A stretch of 64,000 nucleotides of DNA from Polietes domitor. Lineage: Eukaryota > Arthropoda > Insecta > Diptera > Muscidae. The notes beneath the pieces are model-generated. The model did not search any database, had not been told where the DNA came from, and worked only from the letters and a program-made list of their open reading frames with translations. The translations under genes were made by a program, and so were the position numbers. The stretch is taken from contig OX377619.1 in the NCBI GenBank assembly GCA_947397865.1, forward strand, positions 109,963,744 to 110,027,743, given 5' to 3'. This document shows, piece after piece, positions 10,190 to 20,922 of the stretch; position 1 is the stretch's first letter, and each line of letters opens with the position of its first letter.

Positions 10190-12215
10190 TCCGAACAATT
10201 CACTCAAAAATTAGGTCATCTGTGAGGCAATAAACTGCCTACCATTGTCAAAGTGAATATCTTGAAAAACTCCAAATTAGTGTAAAATATCCTCCTCAAT
10301 ATATTTAATTATCGTTTTTGAAAAATATACTTTGAGAAATGGTCTATGACCACAAAACCCATGCCTAATTTGGTTCGGGTATATGGACCCAATAGATCCA
10401 TATACAAACGTTGAAATGGACGGTCGGTTTTCATTTGTTGACCCATAGGAGGTCGAAGTATTTTCTTGGTCGGTTTCACGCTTTTGCAGGTATCACAGTT
10501 TGATACAAACGTCTTTATATCATTTGCCATTTTTGTCCAAAAACATTTTTTGCGTACACGGTTAAATGTTTTTGCAAATACCCCGTGACAATATATCAAA
10601 TTGAGGCTGTTGCGAATGACCGTTTCCCTTAAACCAGCGGGTAACCACAAACGCCATAGAGAATCTTCCCGTTTTCGAAATATCAGTCTTTGTTATACGA
10701 ATCCATCAGATATACGAGTATCTGGAAAATTATCTTTATATTGTTCAATTTTGTACTTTAGATCGTTATACTCAACGGACGAAAAATTATCGGACTTCAA
10801 ATCCACTTCGAAGGAAGCTGCCACTACCTCGATTTCCTCAACATCATCTACTCTCGAGAGCGCATCTGGAACAATGTGTACAGAGCCTTTCCGATATTCC
10901 GCCTCAAAATCGTAAGACTGTAGTTTCAGACTCCATCTTCCTAACCTACCTGTCAAGTCCTTCTGTGACATAAGCCAGCTTAAACTGCTAACAGTAACAA
11001 TTTTGAAATTCTTGAGTATCTCGCTGTATAATTTCTTTGAGCCTTGTTAAGTTTTTGAGATACGTAAGCTATTGGATGTTCTTAGCCGCTACTTCCGCTT
11101 GTACTAATACACCACCAACTCCCACTCTAGACCCATCGCATTGTATTGAAAATGCCTTACTGCAATCTGGTTAAATCTGGGCAGTTGCCAAGGCCTCCTT
11201 CAATTTTTAAAATGCCGATTCAGCCTCAGGAGTTACCCTTAATTGTATACTCTTCTGCAGACAGTTCGTTAAAGGGGCTGCTAATTCCGCGTAATTAGAA
11301 ATAAATTGTCTGTATCATCCCGTCATACCGACAAAACAGCGGTAAAGGAAAGTTTTTTATGGCATCAACCTTAGCCTGATATGTGCGCAAAGTACCTTGT
11401 CCTACAATATAACCAAGATATTTTATTTCTTTCTGACAGAATCGGATTTTCTCGACATTTATTGTTAATCGTCACTCAAACATTTTGCCACCTCTCTCAA
11501 CACATCAATACGACTTCTGAAGTCGGGTTTACAAACCAAAAGGTCATCCAAATAAATGAACACGATCTCACGGATTCGGCTTGGTATGACCTAGTCCATC
11601 GAACGGTTCATTCTTTGTGCGGCATTGCAGAGCCCGAAAGGCATAACTGTATGTTGATACAGAGGACGACCAGGTACTGCAAATGCCGTCTTTTCTCTTG
11701 AACTCTCATCTAAGGGTATTTGCCAATATGCGTCTTTTAAGTCAATACCCGAGATGTAGTGAGTGTCCCGAAGACGACTCAAAAGTTCACTGATGTGTGG
11801 TAGAAGTGGAAGTTTACGCGATACAAGACAATGCCTACTCTTACCAGGTTTTCGAACTAGAACAATAGGACTACAATAAGGACTGTTACTTTCCTCTATG
11901 ACACCATTCTATCGAGTTCCGCATATGCCTCCCGTTGACGTGGTGGTGAGAGTGGATAGTGTTTGATTTTAAACGGTATAACGGTATAAGCCTAACTTAG
12001 CAGAGGATGGAAATTCTTCAATAACTCCTGTCAATTGCGCCTTCTGTTAGAGTATGTAATTTACTTTGCTCATCTATAGCGGAATTGTTATTGCTCTCCA
12101 CTGATAACTCAGAAAGGAAAAGCTGTGGTGCAATATCGAAGCACTTCCAAAAGTTAATGCCTAGGTGTTGGCGATTAAGAAATTTGCGTCAGAATCGTGA
12201 AGAGGGCCTTATTTC
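10190..12215 (-). pseudogene. Gypsy A pol (protease end, RT, RNase H, integrase)
   Basis: Read on the minus strand: protease end near 12160-12215; reverse transcriptase with FGLCNAAQ and a YLDDLL polymerase motif at about 11543-11554; RNase H end with DALSRVDD (about 10860); then the H2C2 zinc-binding domain of integrase (WLPAGLRETV, CDTCK; 10440-10650) and the first integrase catalytic strand (DLLGPYT). Stops and frame changes occur throughout, and integrase continues in broken form to about 10190 before the copia junction. Confidence 0.85.
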
Positions 12216-12315
12216 AAGTTCTATACACGAATAAAAAATAAATGTCGCATACTATAGAAATCAGTGTAAATAAGCCTTTTGAATAAAAAACTGCCACACA
12301 CAAAGAATCACCGAA

Positions 12316-12681
12316 AATTAACTAAAATATAAAAATCCATATTGTGGGAAAATTCAATGAAGAGCAATTCCCGGGAATTTCCGAAATAACTTCCCGGGAT
12401 TTCATATTCATTCCCGAGTTCTCTAATACATAAGGTTAAAGATTCTTTCATGATATAAATTTCTTTTCAAGATATGAGTAAAATTTTGTTCCGAAAATAG
12501 TAATCTACTGCTTGTTATTTCTGCTGGGACAATCAGCTTTCTCCATTTCCTAACATTTTTTTTTAGTTTTTGTTAGATACCAAAAAAATTACATTCGTTA
12601 TACAGAAACTACGTCGTTTTGACGAATACAATGAGTGATGCGTCTCCGGAAACAGGCCTTAATTCTAGTAAAAAGTGTCAA
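12316..12681. other. No recognised gene
   Basis: Holds three near-copies of TTCCCGGGA at 12366-12416, spaced about 20-25 bases apart. Function unknown. Otherwise unremarkable AT-rich DNA. Confidence 0.4.
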
Positions 12682-12684
12682 TAA

Positions 12685-12825
12685 TAGCCTTGTCACACTG
12701 CATGCGAAATCTAGTTTAAATGACATAAGGTCGATTTTCAAATGTCAAATTTGTATTGCATCTGACATTTGTAAATCAACTTTATGACATTTCTGCTAGA
12801 TTTCGCATGCATTGTGACATGGCTA
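12685..12825. mobile_element. 141 bp MITE with TAA site duplication
   Basis: Terminal inverted repeats TAGCC(T/A)TGTCACA(C/A)TGCATGCG at both ends, flanked by TAA at 12682-12684 and 12826-12828. A diverged copy is at 60287-60399. The 3 bp TAA duplication is typical of PIF/Harbinger elements. Confidence 0.88.
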
Positions 12826-12828
12826 TAA

Positions 12829-13540
12829 GTTATTTGTTTTATTGGAAATATTACGTTCCATTTTTTATGTTTGCTGATTGTTCCGGAAAACAATTCTTTA
12901 TTTACAAAATAATAAATAAATAACAAGAACTTATATTCTTAGTTGAGTTTGCTTGTGTTTAGTTTTGCTTATCCGCCGAGTTTTTGATGTGGAAAAATGG
13001 ATCAAAGAATTTGCATCAAATTTTTGCATAAAAAATGGAATTAATTAAATATTTTTGAGAAAAGTTAAATTACACCTTTTCTATTGAACAGACCATGTAT
13101 GATAAAAATACAATTTTATTACAAACACACCAAAGGATTCCACTGTAAATTAGTGTAACGGCTAAACACATTCAGTCCTCTTCAATAGGCTAGACGCCTC
13201 CATTTGGAATACAAAATAGGCTTTAGATGTTTAAAAATTATAATGTATTTAGTATAATGCATTTTAAAATCCTTCGGTAATTTACTGGGATATTCAAGTT
13301 TTAACGAAAATTGCGTCTAATCAAATGAACGGAATGAATATCCGATTTCTGCTGTTGTTTTACAAATGGGGTAAGGGCAAAACACAATCAAAGTACGAAT
13401 ATCGAGCATGTATGCATTATACGTATTTTTGCTGTTTACAAGACACAGAAAATATGCATGTACGCATAAAAACATATGTTCTTATTTTTCTTCATCTGTG
13501 CTTATTATTTGAATGTAAACAATAACAAACCAACTATTTT
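12829..13540. other. No recognised gene
   Basis: AT-rich with short ORFs only. The end at 13510-13535 (AATGTAAACAATAACAAACC) resembles the inverse of 14310-14335 and may be the left end of the Harbinger element that follows. Confidence 0.4.
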
Positions 13541-13542
13541 CC

Positions 13543-13905
13543 ATGATGGAGGAAGACTTGACAAAGCGCAGCAACCGGCAGCCAATATCAGCTAAATGTC
13601 GGCTGTTTTTGACCCTAGTGTAAGTAAATTGAAAAAGATTATGTATATACAAAATGATTTATAAAGTCTTATTTATACAGCTATTTAGCACATGGGGATA
13701 GCACGCAATATATTTCTCTTACATTTAAAATGGGTGCATCAACAGTGCGAAAAATAATACGAGAGGCAAGTGAAGTAATTTAAGATAACCTCTTTCCAAG
13801 CTACCTCGCAATTACAACCCAGCACTAATGGCATAAAATATCAAATGATTTCGAAATCCTATGGAATTCCCCACACTGTTTTGGCGCCATCGACCGGAGA
13901 GCCTT
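13543..13905 (+). pseudogene. PIF/Harbinger transposase fragment (N-terminal half)
   Basis: Exon 13543-13619 ends with RLFLTLV; a GTAAGT...ACAG intron of about 61 bases follows; then YLAHGDSTQYISLTF, MGASTVRKIIREASEV and, after a stop, a FPSYLA...W.KIS.DF block and SPHCFGAIDR. The last part matches the first catalytic Asp region (GAIDG) of HARBI1-like transposases. At least two in-frame stops and loss of everything after the first catalytic residue make it a pseudogene. Confidence 0.8.
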
Positions 13906-14167
13906 TTGAAAAAGATTCGAACTCGTCGACATAAAATATATGTTGAGTATCATTGAAGGTATATTCAATATGTTTCTTCAGAGCTAGAGAGAGTTTGGAA
14001 GACATACTCGAAGAATCATCCCCAGACATTGCCGACAGCATGTTTGATGAGAAGTTGTAAGGTTCTTGTGAAATAGATCCTTCTGAGTCGTCATATTCTA
14101 TAACCGACCCATCAAAAGTCTCAAACAAATTATTTGTAGTTCTAGAAAGAAGATAAATACAATACAC
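13906..14167 (-). CDS. Uncharacterised serine/acid-rich ORF beside Harbinger fragment
   Basis: Open frame on the minus strand, about 85 codons before it runs into the antisense of the transposase fragment. Composition is serine- and acid-rich (SAMSGDDSSSMSSK). Harbinger elements often carry a second, Myb/SANT-like gene next to the transposase, and this could be a piece of it, but no SANT helices are visible. I do not assign a function. Confidence 0.3.
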
Positions 14168-14290
14168 AATTTGATGGAATAAATGAAATATGAATATTAA
14201 ATCTCATGCTACAAATAATTAGTGCTGTGTACTCATACGCAGGAGTACAAACTGTTGCATGAAGTGTCTCTATATTAATTATCTATTTAA
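14140..14290 (+). repeat. Dispersed repeat shared with 1305-1480
   Basis: Second copy of the Harbinger-associated 3' repeat. Confidence 0.7.
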
Positions 14291-14735
14291 ACTGTTTTAA
14301 CTGCTGTTTATTGTTGGTTTACATTTGGTTTGTCTGCACTAATCTACAAGATTTTTTCCGTATCGAAATATATATCAAATTTGCTACTGAAATTTTCATG
14401 AGAGGTGCGTACAAGCCTTAAAGCGAGTAAATAACATATGGTGACATAATGACATGCAGACACAGTTGCATGCGAGAGACAATTTTTTGTTGTATCAAAT
14501 TACAACGTTTCTGTTACATTTCACATGTTCCATCTGAAAATTTTCTCGGCGCGAGAGTTGCAGAACTTGGGTACTTCGGATGCCAACTGATGTTAAGAAT
14601 TGCATTTAAATACCGAGATGAGAACAATTCCATGTAGGAAAAAACAAAAAGATATTTTCAAAATTAGCAGAATAATAAAAAATCATAATATAATATTTTG
14701 GCTGCTTCTGATAGAAGAATTTTAGTGAATTTAGG
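14291..14735. other. No recognised gene
   Basis: A 62-codon open frame at 14449-14637 has no recognisable feature. Confidence 0.4.
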
Positions 14736-14836
14736 CCTGTTCGATTGGGCTTACTAACTTCATTTTTGTATGGCATTTACTCGCTTAACATGAAAGTAAC
14801 TTGCTACTCTCTTAGTGATGCTGCCAATCGAACAGG
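14736..14836. mobile_element. 101 bp MITE, CCTGTTCGATTGG ends
   Basis: Inverted ends CCTGTTCGATTGG and CCAATCGAACAGG, flanked by TTTAGG and GTAAA. The motif CAATCGAACAGGCC recurs at 40970-40983 as a lone end. Confidence 0.7.
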
Positions 14837-15284
14837 TAAATTGTTACCTTCATGAACTTACCGACGTACAGTGGTTCAGAATCAAAATCCATCGGCCAAA
14901 TTTCAATAACTTTTGTTCTAGTACATTTGAGTACATTTTTGAGTTCTGTAAAAAATCAAAATTAGACAAGATTTGAGATATTAACAGTAGAATCGGGAAA
15001 TTGGATATATTTTAAAAATTAATTATTTTTTTGTGTTTGTTTTTTTAACATATTTTTACGTATTTGTTCACAATGCAAAGGAAAAATTTTATGTTTTTTT
15101 TGTATTACAGATTTTCACGGTTTTCAGATTTTGGAAATTGAAAAAAAAAACGTAATTTCATTTTATGGCTTTTTTTCAAATTTTATTTGTTAGAAATTGT
15201 GGTTTCTTAGCTTTATTATTACGTTAAAGCTATGTTTGTGCCAAATAAAGTTCGTTTGTAATACATATTTTAAAAAATATCCTT

Positions 15285-15912
15285 ACTTCTGCCGTGCCAA
15301 CGCTCATTTGTTTTAGTTTTTTCGTTTGTATTTTTTGGGTCTGTAATCAATATTTGATTTGAACTGGGATATTGTCCTGGCTCAAGACCATTTTGCATCT
15401 ATATTTAATAGAATGCAAATTTATTTACAAATGGCATGGTGACATTTATTACTTGACTGCAAACTACCAAGATCATGATTTCGACCATGTCAAAAGTCTT
15501 TTCAAGTGACTTCGCAGCGACTTTTCAACAGATTCAGATTTTATTCATATATAATCTTACGACTAACATTTGTACTTAATTTCTAGGGTTTATACTAATA
15601 CATTTCTAGAACTATGTAGCTAATACTTATACAATGTTGCAGCGTACTGCAACATTTCCATAATACATTCTTATCGCTATACATTTATATTCTCCCAAAA
15701 AAGGAACAAGAAAAAGGGAGTTACGACTTTTCAACATCAAACCCGGCTTCTATAAGGAGATGATTCTCACAAACGAACGAGAAGCACAACTCACTTGCCA
15801 AATTTGCGTTTAAAAAACCGCACCAAGTAATAAAGTACACATGCCATCTTACAAGCAACTCATTGAATTGCATATGTGTATGTGTATATGCAAGTATAGT
15901 TACCCAGCAATA
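15285..15912 (+). repeat. Dispersed repeat S, split by a 194 bp insertion
   Basis: Matches 58396-58790: TTTGAACTGGGATATTGTCC, GACCATTTTGC, ATCATGATTTCGACCAT, AAACCCGGCTTCTATAAGG, CCAGCAATACTTCTGCC. Absent from the 58 kb copies is 15530-15723, which is flanked by a duplicated 12-mer. Confidence 0.85.
15530..15723. mobile_element. 194 bp insertion with 12 bp target duplication
   Basis: Flanked by CGACTTTTCAAC at 15518-15529 and 15724-15735; the 58 kb copies have this 12-mer once. A 12 bp duplication fits target-primed retroposition. The insert contains a perfect hairpin AATGTTGCAG/CTGCAACATT (15633-15656). No poly(A) or pol III box that I can defend. Confidence 0.8.
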
Positions 15913-16149
15913 CTTCTGCCTAAAACTAAAAAATAATTTTCTTTAAAATCGAAAAATACGAGAAGTAGTCAACTTTGGGCCGATTTATATATCCGATTTC
16001 CTTGGGTCCTTGTCTAATATTGATTTTTTACAGAACTCAAAAATGTTTACTAGAACAAAAGTTATTGAATTTTGGCCGATGGATTTTGATTCTTAACCAG
16101 GACCATAAAGAAAATATAAGGTATTCTAGAGGAAACAGTGAGATCATTT

Positions 16150-16430
16150 TGATATGTTACAACTACCCAAAATAGACTTTTGGTTGGACAAACTTTGAAA
16201 AAAGTGTCCGAATACTGGAGGGCAGTAACTAAATCCCAGCGTGAGGACCAAATGGAGAATCCTCTGAAAAAGATCTTCTTCAGAATTGTAGAGGAGACCA
16301 ATACGAACATTTTGGTGTATCATACTTACCCAAAATGAGTTTTTGGTTTATCAAATAATGGAAAACGCTGTCCGGGCACTAGAGAGCAGTAACTAAATCC
16401 CAGCGTCAGGAACAAACGGAGAATCTAAAG
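16150..16430. repeat. Diverged tandem duplication (~175 bp unit)
   Basis: Two copies of CCCAAAAT(A/G)...TTTTTGGTT...GCAGTAACTAAATCCCAGCGT, at about 16165-16260 and 16330-16425. The first copy has a frame reading EYWRAVTKSQREDQMENPLK; I cannot assign it. The segment joins the gypsy remnant that resumes at 19247. Confidence 0.7.
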
Positions 16431-16631
16431 GTGGCGTGACATAATGTCCATCAACAAACACTTTTGAAGTGACATAATGTCCATGGACTTTACGACACTT
16501 TCACTTGTGACATAAAGTCCATGTCACTTTTACATAGATTTTCTGTTTATTAAATGTAAAGCAATGCTAACAACTTCATGAAATATGTCTTTTATTAATA
16601 TAAAATAATAAGTACAATTTTTGCAATATTT

Positions 16632-17018
16632 TTAAATTTGTATTAAGCATAAAGTACAAAGCAAAGGAGAATTGTTTCTTGCTGATTTTTGTTCTAATAT
16701 ATCCAAACAACTTGAACAGATTTTGAAATGTTTACAAGGTTGTAAAAGTGTATTTTTGGGCTCCACAGTGCAAATAACGCATTTCAAAACTTCCGTTGTA
16801 TGAGTATAGTAAACGTTATTTTCCGGAACATCCTCCATTTCCGGTACATGTCCATCGCCTTCTTCTATAACCTCATAATCTTCGAGATTACTGTTTTCTT
16901 TATTTATAATATGATTAAAAAATCTGCTATCGAGATTCGACCAGTGTTCAGTTGTTGCGCCAATTGATAAATTTTTACTCTGCGGTTTACACTTTTTGGC
17001 AACACATTCAAAACTCAT
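16632..17018 (-). CDS. RING-finger (C3HC4) protein carried by a TIR transposon
   Basis: 128 residues from ATG to stop. Residues 1-77 are low in motif content and acid-rich (EVIEEGDGHVPEME). Residues 80-128 form a C3HC4 RING: C-x2-C (CVIC), 11 residues, C-x1-H (PCKH), x3, C-x2-C (CSSC), 16 residues, C-x2-C (CTLC). This spacing resembles IAP-type RING domains, which bind two zinc ions and recruit ubiquitin-conjugating enzymes. The protein ends at the RING. Upstream on the same strand a TTTCTGTTTCAG acceptor (about 17161-17172) and a CAG/GTATCTG junction near 17025 suggest it may be the last exon of a longer gene. Enzyme activity is inferred from the domain only. Confidence 0.6.
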   Translation of the reverse strand: MSFECVAKKCKPQSKNLSIGATTEHWSNLDSRFFNHIINKENSNLEDYEVIEEGDGHVPEMEDVPENNVYYTHTTEVLKCVICTVEPKNTLLQPCKHFKICSSCLDILEQKSARNNSPLLCTLCLIQI

Positions 17019-17577
17019 GCAGATACCTGAGCTCGGGAAACAGAGTGTGAGAAATCCTCATCACGGATAACCTCAAGTAACTTGAAAGTTCATGTTTCTC
17101 AAGCTTTCTAAAGCGCTTGTAGTTCTGACATGTTCCAGATGAACAGAAAATCCTGAAGGTGTGATCTGAAACAGAAATTATTTGGATCTGCGTTAAATGC
17201 TATGGAAATCTATATTTAAAATAAAAGATTCAATACGAATATCGAACTATACTACATACGAATATCCAACTATACTACGAACATCGATAAGGTTAGGTTT
17301 TGCGAAAGAAATCGGCCGCCGATTTTTTACTACCTTCACTTTCTTATATTTATCACGACTCCTCTCCTTTTATTTCGTAAAACCCAATCGATGTTCGTTC
17401 TATAGTCCCAATCGAAAGGAGAGGAGGCGTGGGAAATATACAACAAGTATTAGTATTATTACCTTTACTTGTTTTATATTTCCCACACTCGCCTTTTACT
17501 TTTTCCATAAATGTAAGTTTTTTATGATGTCTTCTGGAGGTGCACGATTGTGATTAAACTGCAGACTCGACTGCTCG

Positions 17578-18800
17578 GCGTACGGTCATAACGTCCAAGG
17601 TCATAACGCCCAAAGACAATGGGTTGATTGTGTTGCCCAAATTGAAAATGTCATAGAGCCCAAAAACTATACATTGATTGTGTTGTAAAATGTATCGATT
17701 TTTGTGCAATATGTCGTTGCGTTTGGCATTGTGACATAAATTCTAGGCAATATCGCCCAAATCTGCAACGCCCAAAAAACCCAAATTTGCGACATATCAC
17801 CCAAAACCCTCATGATTGTTAAGTAGCCGGCCTTTGGCCGGGATTAATTATTTTCTCCTATGAGGAATGTCCAAGGCCGACAACGCAGAAAACTTTTATT
17901 TTGCGTAGCCGGCTTTGGATCAAATAAATCAACTGCGAAATAACTCTTTTTCCAGTAACGACCTTAAAAGTTTTCGACTCTGTCTGATTAAAAACCGAAC
18001 TGCTAATAAATTAATTTACTATTCTGTTGGACAATTCTTAGTCCCCGTTATGCCTTGTATTTCTAGTTTCAGGACCGTATCCAAATTCTTTTCGAGTGGA
18101 CGATACTACACTTTATAAATTATTGATAATTGAAAAAGCAAGTTGGTTACCCCATAAAAAATCTTTAATTCCGGCTGCAGGCAGGCAACGCAGAAAACTT
18201 TTACTTTGCGTAGCTTTGGATCAAATAAATCAACTGCGAAGTAACACTTTTTTCAGTAACGACCTCAAAAGTTAACGAACTGTTAATAAAGTAATTCACT
18301 ATTCACTTCTATCAACAATAATCAGTGACTCAAAACGAAACAAAGACGATCACATCCAACGAAACACTATTTTGGACGTTACAAATTACAAATCAGACAA
18401 CTGAGAACACTTCGTAGCTAGACTGTAAATTCTGTTGAACAATTCTTAGTCTCCGTTATGCCTTGTGTATCTGGTTTCAGGATCGTATCCAAATTCTTTT
18501 TGAGTGGACGATAAACTAAATTATTGATAACTGAAAAAGCGAGTTAGGGGATGCTCCTATTCGACTACGCCTCTAGCGATACAAAACACATAACTGTTAT
18601 ACAACAGTTTCATTCAGATGGATTTCTGAGCCCAAAAGAAGGTCATAAAGCCCAAATTTTGCGTCAGAAAGTCCAGATAAATTATTTGGACTGACATTTT
18701 TATTGGGCATTATGACATTTTTATTGCCCAAATTTGGGCGATATGCCGATTATTGGGATTTATGACATTTATCGATTTGGCCTTTATGACCGTACGCCTA
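17578..18800. mobile_element. Nested TIR element, GGCGTACGGTCATAA ends
   Basis: Left end GGCGTACGGTCATAACGTCC, right end inverse of GGCGTACGGTCATAAAGGCC. ACTGCTC flanks both ends (left CGACTGCTC, right TACTGCTCA), a decayed 7-9 bp site duplication. Subterminal regions repeat GTCATA..GCCCAA many times on both strands. No ORF over 70 codons; non-autonomous. Confidence 0.8.
17890..18545 (+). repeat. Direct repeat inside nested TIR element
   Basis: 17890-18140 and 18188-18545 share AACGCAGAAAACTTTTA, GATCAAATAAATCAACTGCG, ACAATTCTTAGTC, CCGTTATGCCTTGT and TATCCAAATTCTTTT. The second copy has about 110 extra bases (18305-18420). Confidence 0.8.
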
Positions 18801-19246
18801 CTGCTCACATACGCCATCATTTCTGAGAGAAACGGTTACGTTGCACGATTCTAAATAACATTTGTATCGGGTATAATCTTTATAAACATTCTTTTTTCTA
18901 AATAATTATCTTTATTTACTTAAAATATAGCTTTGAATTTTGCCGAATTTCAGCCCTAAAAACGTACTCTAAATTTGAATTTATTTTTTTTTACTTTGTT
19001 ACACAACAAGAGTTATAATTTCGAACCACTATATCACTGCAGATTGGAACAGTCGTTCTCCTAAGCCTTCACACCAAATTTCATTCGGTAATTTTTCAAA
19101 TATCGGTTCTATTACACTTTGAAAAGTGACATAATGTCCATTGACTTTATGTCAATGCGTTCATGGACATTATGGCACACGTGAAAGTGCTATAAAGTCC
19201 ATGGACATTATGTCAATGGACGTTATGTCATGCCACCGATCTAAAG

Positions 19247-20310
19247 GACAAAATTGAACAATATAAAGATAATTTTCCAGATACTTGTATGTCTGATGAA
19301 ATCATATACCAAAGAGTGAAATTTCGAAAAGGGAGATTCTCTATGGCGTTTGTGGTTGCCCGCTGGTTTAAGGGAAACGGTCATTAGCAACAACCACAAT
19401 TTGATTTCTTGTCACGCGGGATTTGCAAAAACACTTAGCCGTGTACGCGATTATTTTTTGACAAAAATGGCAAAAGATATAAAGACGTTTGTATCAAACT
19501 GTGATACCTGCAAAAACGTGAAACCGGCCAATAGAATACTTCGACCTCCTATGGGTCAACAAAGGAAAACCGACCTCCATTGTGTATGGACCTATTGGGT
19601 CCATATCTCCGAACCAAATTAGGAAATAGCATGGGTTTTGTGGCTATAGACCATTTCTCAAAGTATATTTTTCTAAAAAACAAATAGAGAGTTTTTAGTG
19701 AAATTGAGAATTTTTATTAAGGTGAAAGAGGACGAATGGGATAAGTATGTGTCAAGGATATCAAGTATATTGGGGAGCGATAGAAAGAATCGCTTTGTTA
19801 CAGAATAGCCAGGTAAATTTCATTCCCAACGATATGCGAAAAAGTCACCCAGGCATACAACACTCGCTGTAGGAATGTTACATTTGTAGAAGGTCAAGAG
19901 GTTGTTAGAAAAAATCGGACGCAGAGTGAATTTAGCAAAGGCATAAACACCAAACTTTTACCACCATATCTTAAATATAGAGTTCGAAAGAAAGTTGGCT
20001 CTTCACTTTACTAGCTAGAGACTTTAAGCGGAAAATACATTCGACTCTTTCACGCGAAAGACATAAAAGCTTTAAAAAATAATTTTCATTTTGCCTGGCT
20101 AGTTACATAACTCAGGGTGTAGTCGAGCCCCACAAAAAAAGTTTTCTTTTTTTTCAACTTTCACAGGTTCAGTTTACAAATAAGGTTTGTGGCAGTTTTT
20201 TATTAAAAAAATGAAAATATCATTCAAGAGTTTATTACAGTACTTCATGCGTTCATATTAAGATTTCCATAGTATGCGACATAGTATACTATAGTATTCT
20301 ATAGTATTCT
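19247..20310 (+). mobile_element. Gypsy A-like remnant, plus strand
   Basis: Continuation of the element interrupted by the 16430-19238 transposon: RNase H/integrase linker (KIEQYKDNFPD), H2C2 domain, deleted integrase core, integrase C-terminus and an LTR-like tail (20165-20300) matching 12240-12312 inverted (GGCAGTTTTTTATT, CATAGTATGCGACAT). Confidence 0.75.
19350..20060 (+). pseudogene. Gypsy integrase fragments
   Basis: 19350-19622 encodes the zinc-binding H2C2 domain (SCHAGFAKTL, CDTCKNVK) up to a frame break before the core. 19650-19690 jumps over most of the catalytic core (present in pieces at 10190-10330) to the C-terminal region, 19740-20060, with CRNVTFVEGQ and KGINTKLLPPYLKYRV. 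Frame shifts and core deletion make it inactive. Confidence 0.75.
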
Positions 20311-20404
20311 GACCCAAATCTGTTCTACGTAAATATATTTCCATATCACTTTTAATTAAATAATAAAATAAACTACGACCGTATGATGATCAGCCCTGAT
20401 ACCT

Positions 20405-20580
20405 ACACTTAGAATAAAAAGACTGCTATTAACAGCAGTGATTGTTTGCTGCCCATCAGCAGGCACTTTTTCTGATTTTACAACAATTTGTCTGCTATAA
20501 CAGCAAATTGTCTGCAGTCTTGCTTCTGCAGCCACACTGCTTAAAAGTTTGCTGGCTGTTAATTAAAATTAAAAAAGATT
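20405..20580 (+). repeat. R terminal module
   Basis: ACACTTAGAATAAAAAGACTG followed by repeated CTGCTATTAACAGCAG-type words and ending GCTGGCTGTTAATTAAAATT. Confidence 0.75.
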
Positions 20581-20922
20581 AATGGTGTCGTGTCTTATAT
20601 GTTTATTAGTCCGAGACAAATGCTAATGAAAAGCATTATATTCAACTGGCTCACAGTGAGTAAATGAATCCGCAGTCTCCTTGAAAATTATATAAAACTG
20701 ACGAAAAACCATGTTGAAATTCATATAAAATATAAATCTCTCAATAGTGATATCAAAAAACTAATTACGGAATTAAAAACATCATGTGTGGGACATAAAT
20801 CAAATCCATTCGCCCAAAAATGGTTAGCGGACTCAAACTATACTAAGGCGATAAATGATTGTTTTTAGAATCAAACTTTCTGCAGCAATGATAACACTAC
20901 TCAACAAAATGAAAAAAATTTC

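Larger units (their letters stand above)
5000..12315 (-). mobile_element. Gypsy-type LTR retrotransposon A, split by a copia element
   Basis: Decayed minus-strand element. The right part (about 10110-12230) encodes protease end, reverse transcriptase, RNase H and integrase zinc-binding regions; the left part (5000-5484) encodes the integrase C-terminus. A copia element (5487-10100) sits between them. A related plus-strand remnant at 19247-20300 runs through the same integrase region without the copia, which locates the split. Sequence at 12240-12312 matches 20165-20290 and probably is LTR. Gag is not seen. Confidence 0.8.
14869..16103. mobile_element. Non-autonomous Tc1/mariner-like element with ~140 bp TIRs
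   Basis: Left arm 14869-15010 and right arm about 15955-16103 are inverted copies: both contain AATCAAAATCCATCGGCC, CTTTTGTTCTAGTA and TTTGAGTTCTGTAAAAAATC. The left end reads TA then CAGTGG as in Tc1-type termini. No transposase; the interior holds a dispersed repeat also found at 58396-59160. Confidence 0.75.
16430..19238. mobile_element. TIR DNA transposon with GACATAATGTCCA subterminal repeats and a RING ORF
   Basis: Left end GGTGGCGTGACATAATGTCC, right end inverse of CGGTGGCATGACATAACGTC. Between the ends and the interior lie several copies of GACATAATGTCCA and variants in both orientations (16440-16530, 19120-19230). ATCTAAA(G) occurs on both sides (16423-16430 and 19239-19246), a 7-8 bp site duplication; gypsy A at about 10750 has the site once. 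No transposase recognised; the only ORF is a RING protein. A second TIR element (17578-18800) is nested within. TSD length suggests hAT or MULE-type, not proven. Confidence 0.8.

Noticed and set aside
12366..12416. Short CCCGGGA repeats as an operator or satellite
   Set aside because: Only three imperfect copies, no wider structure; not enough to claim function.
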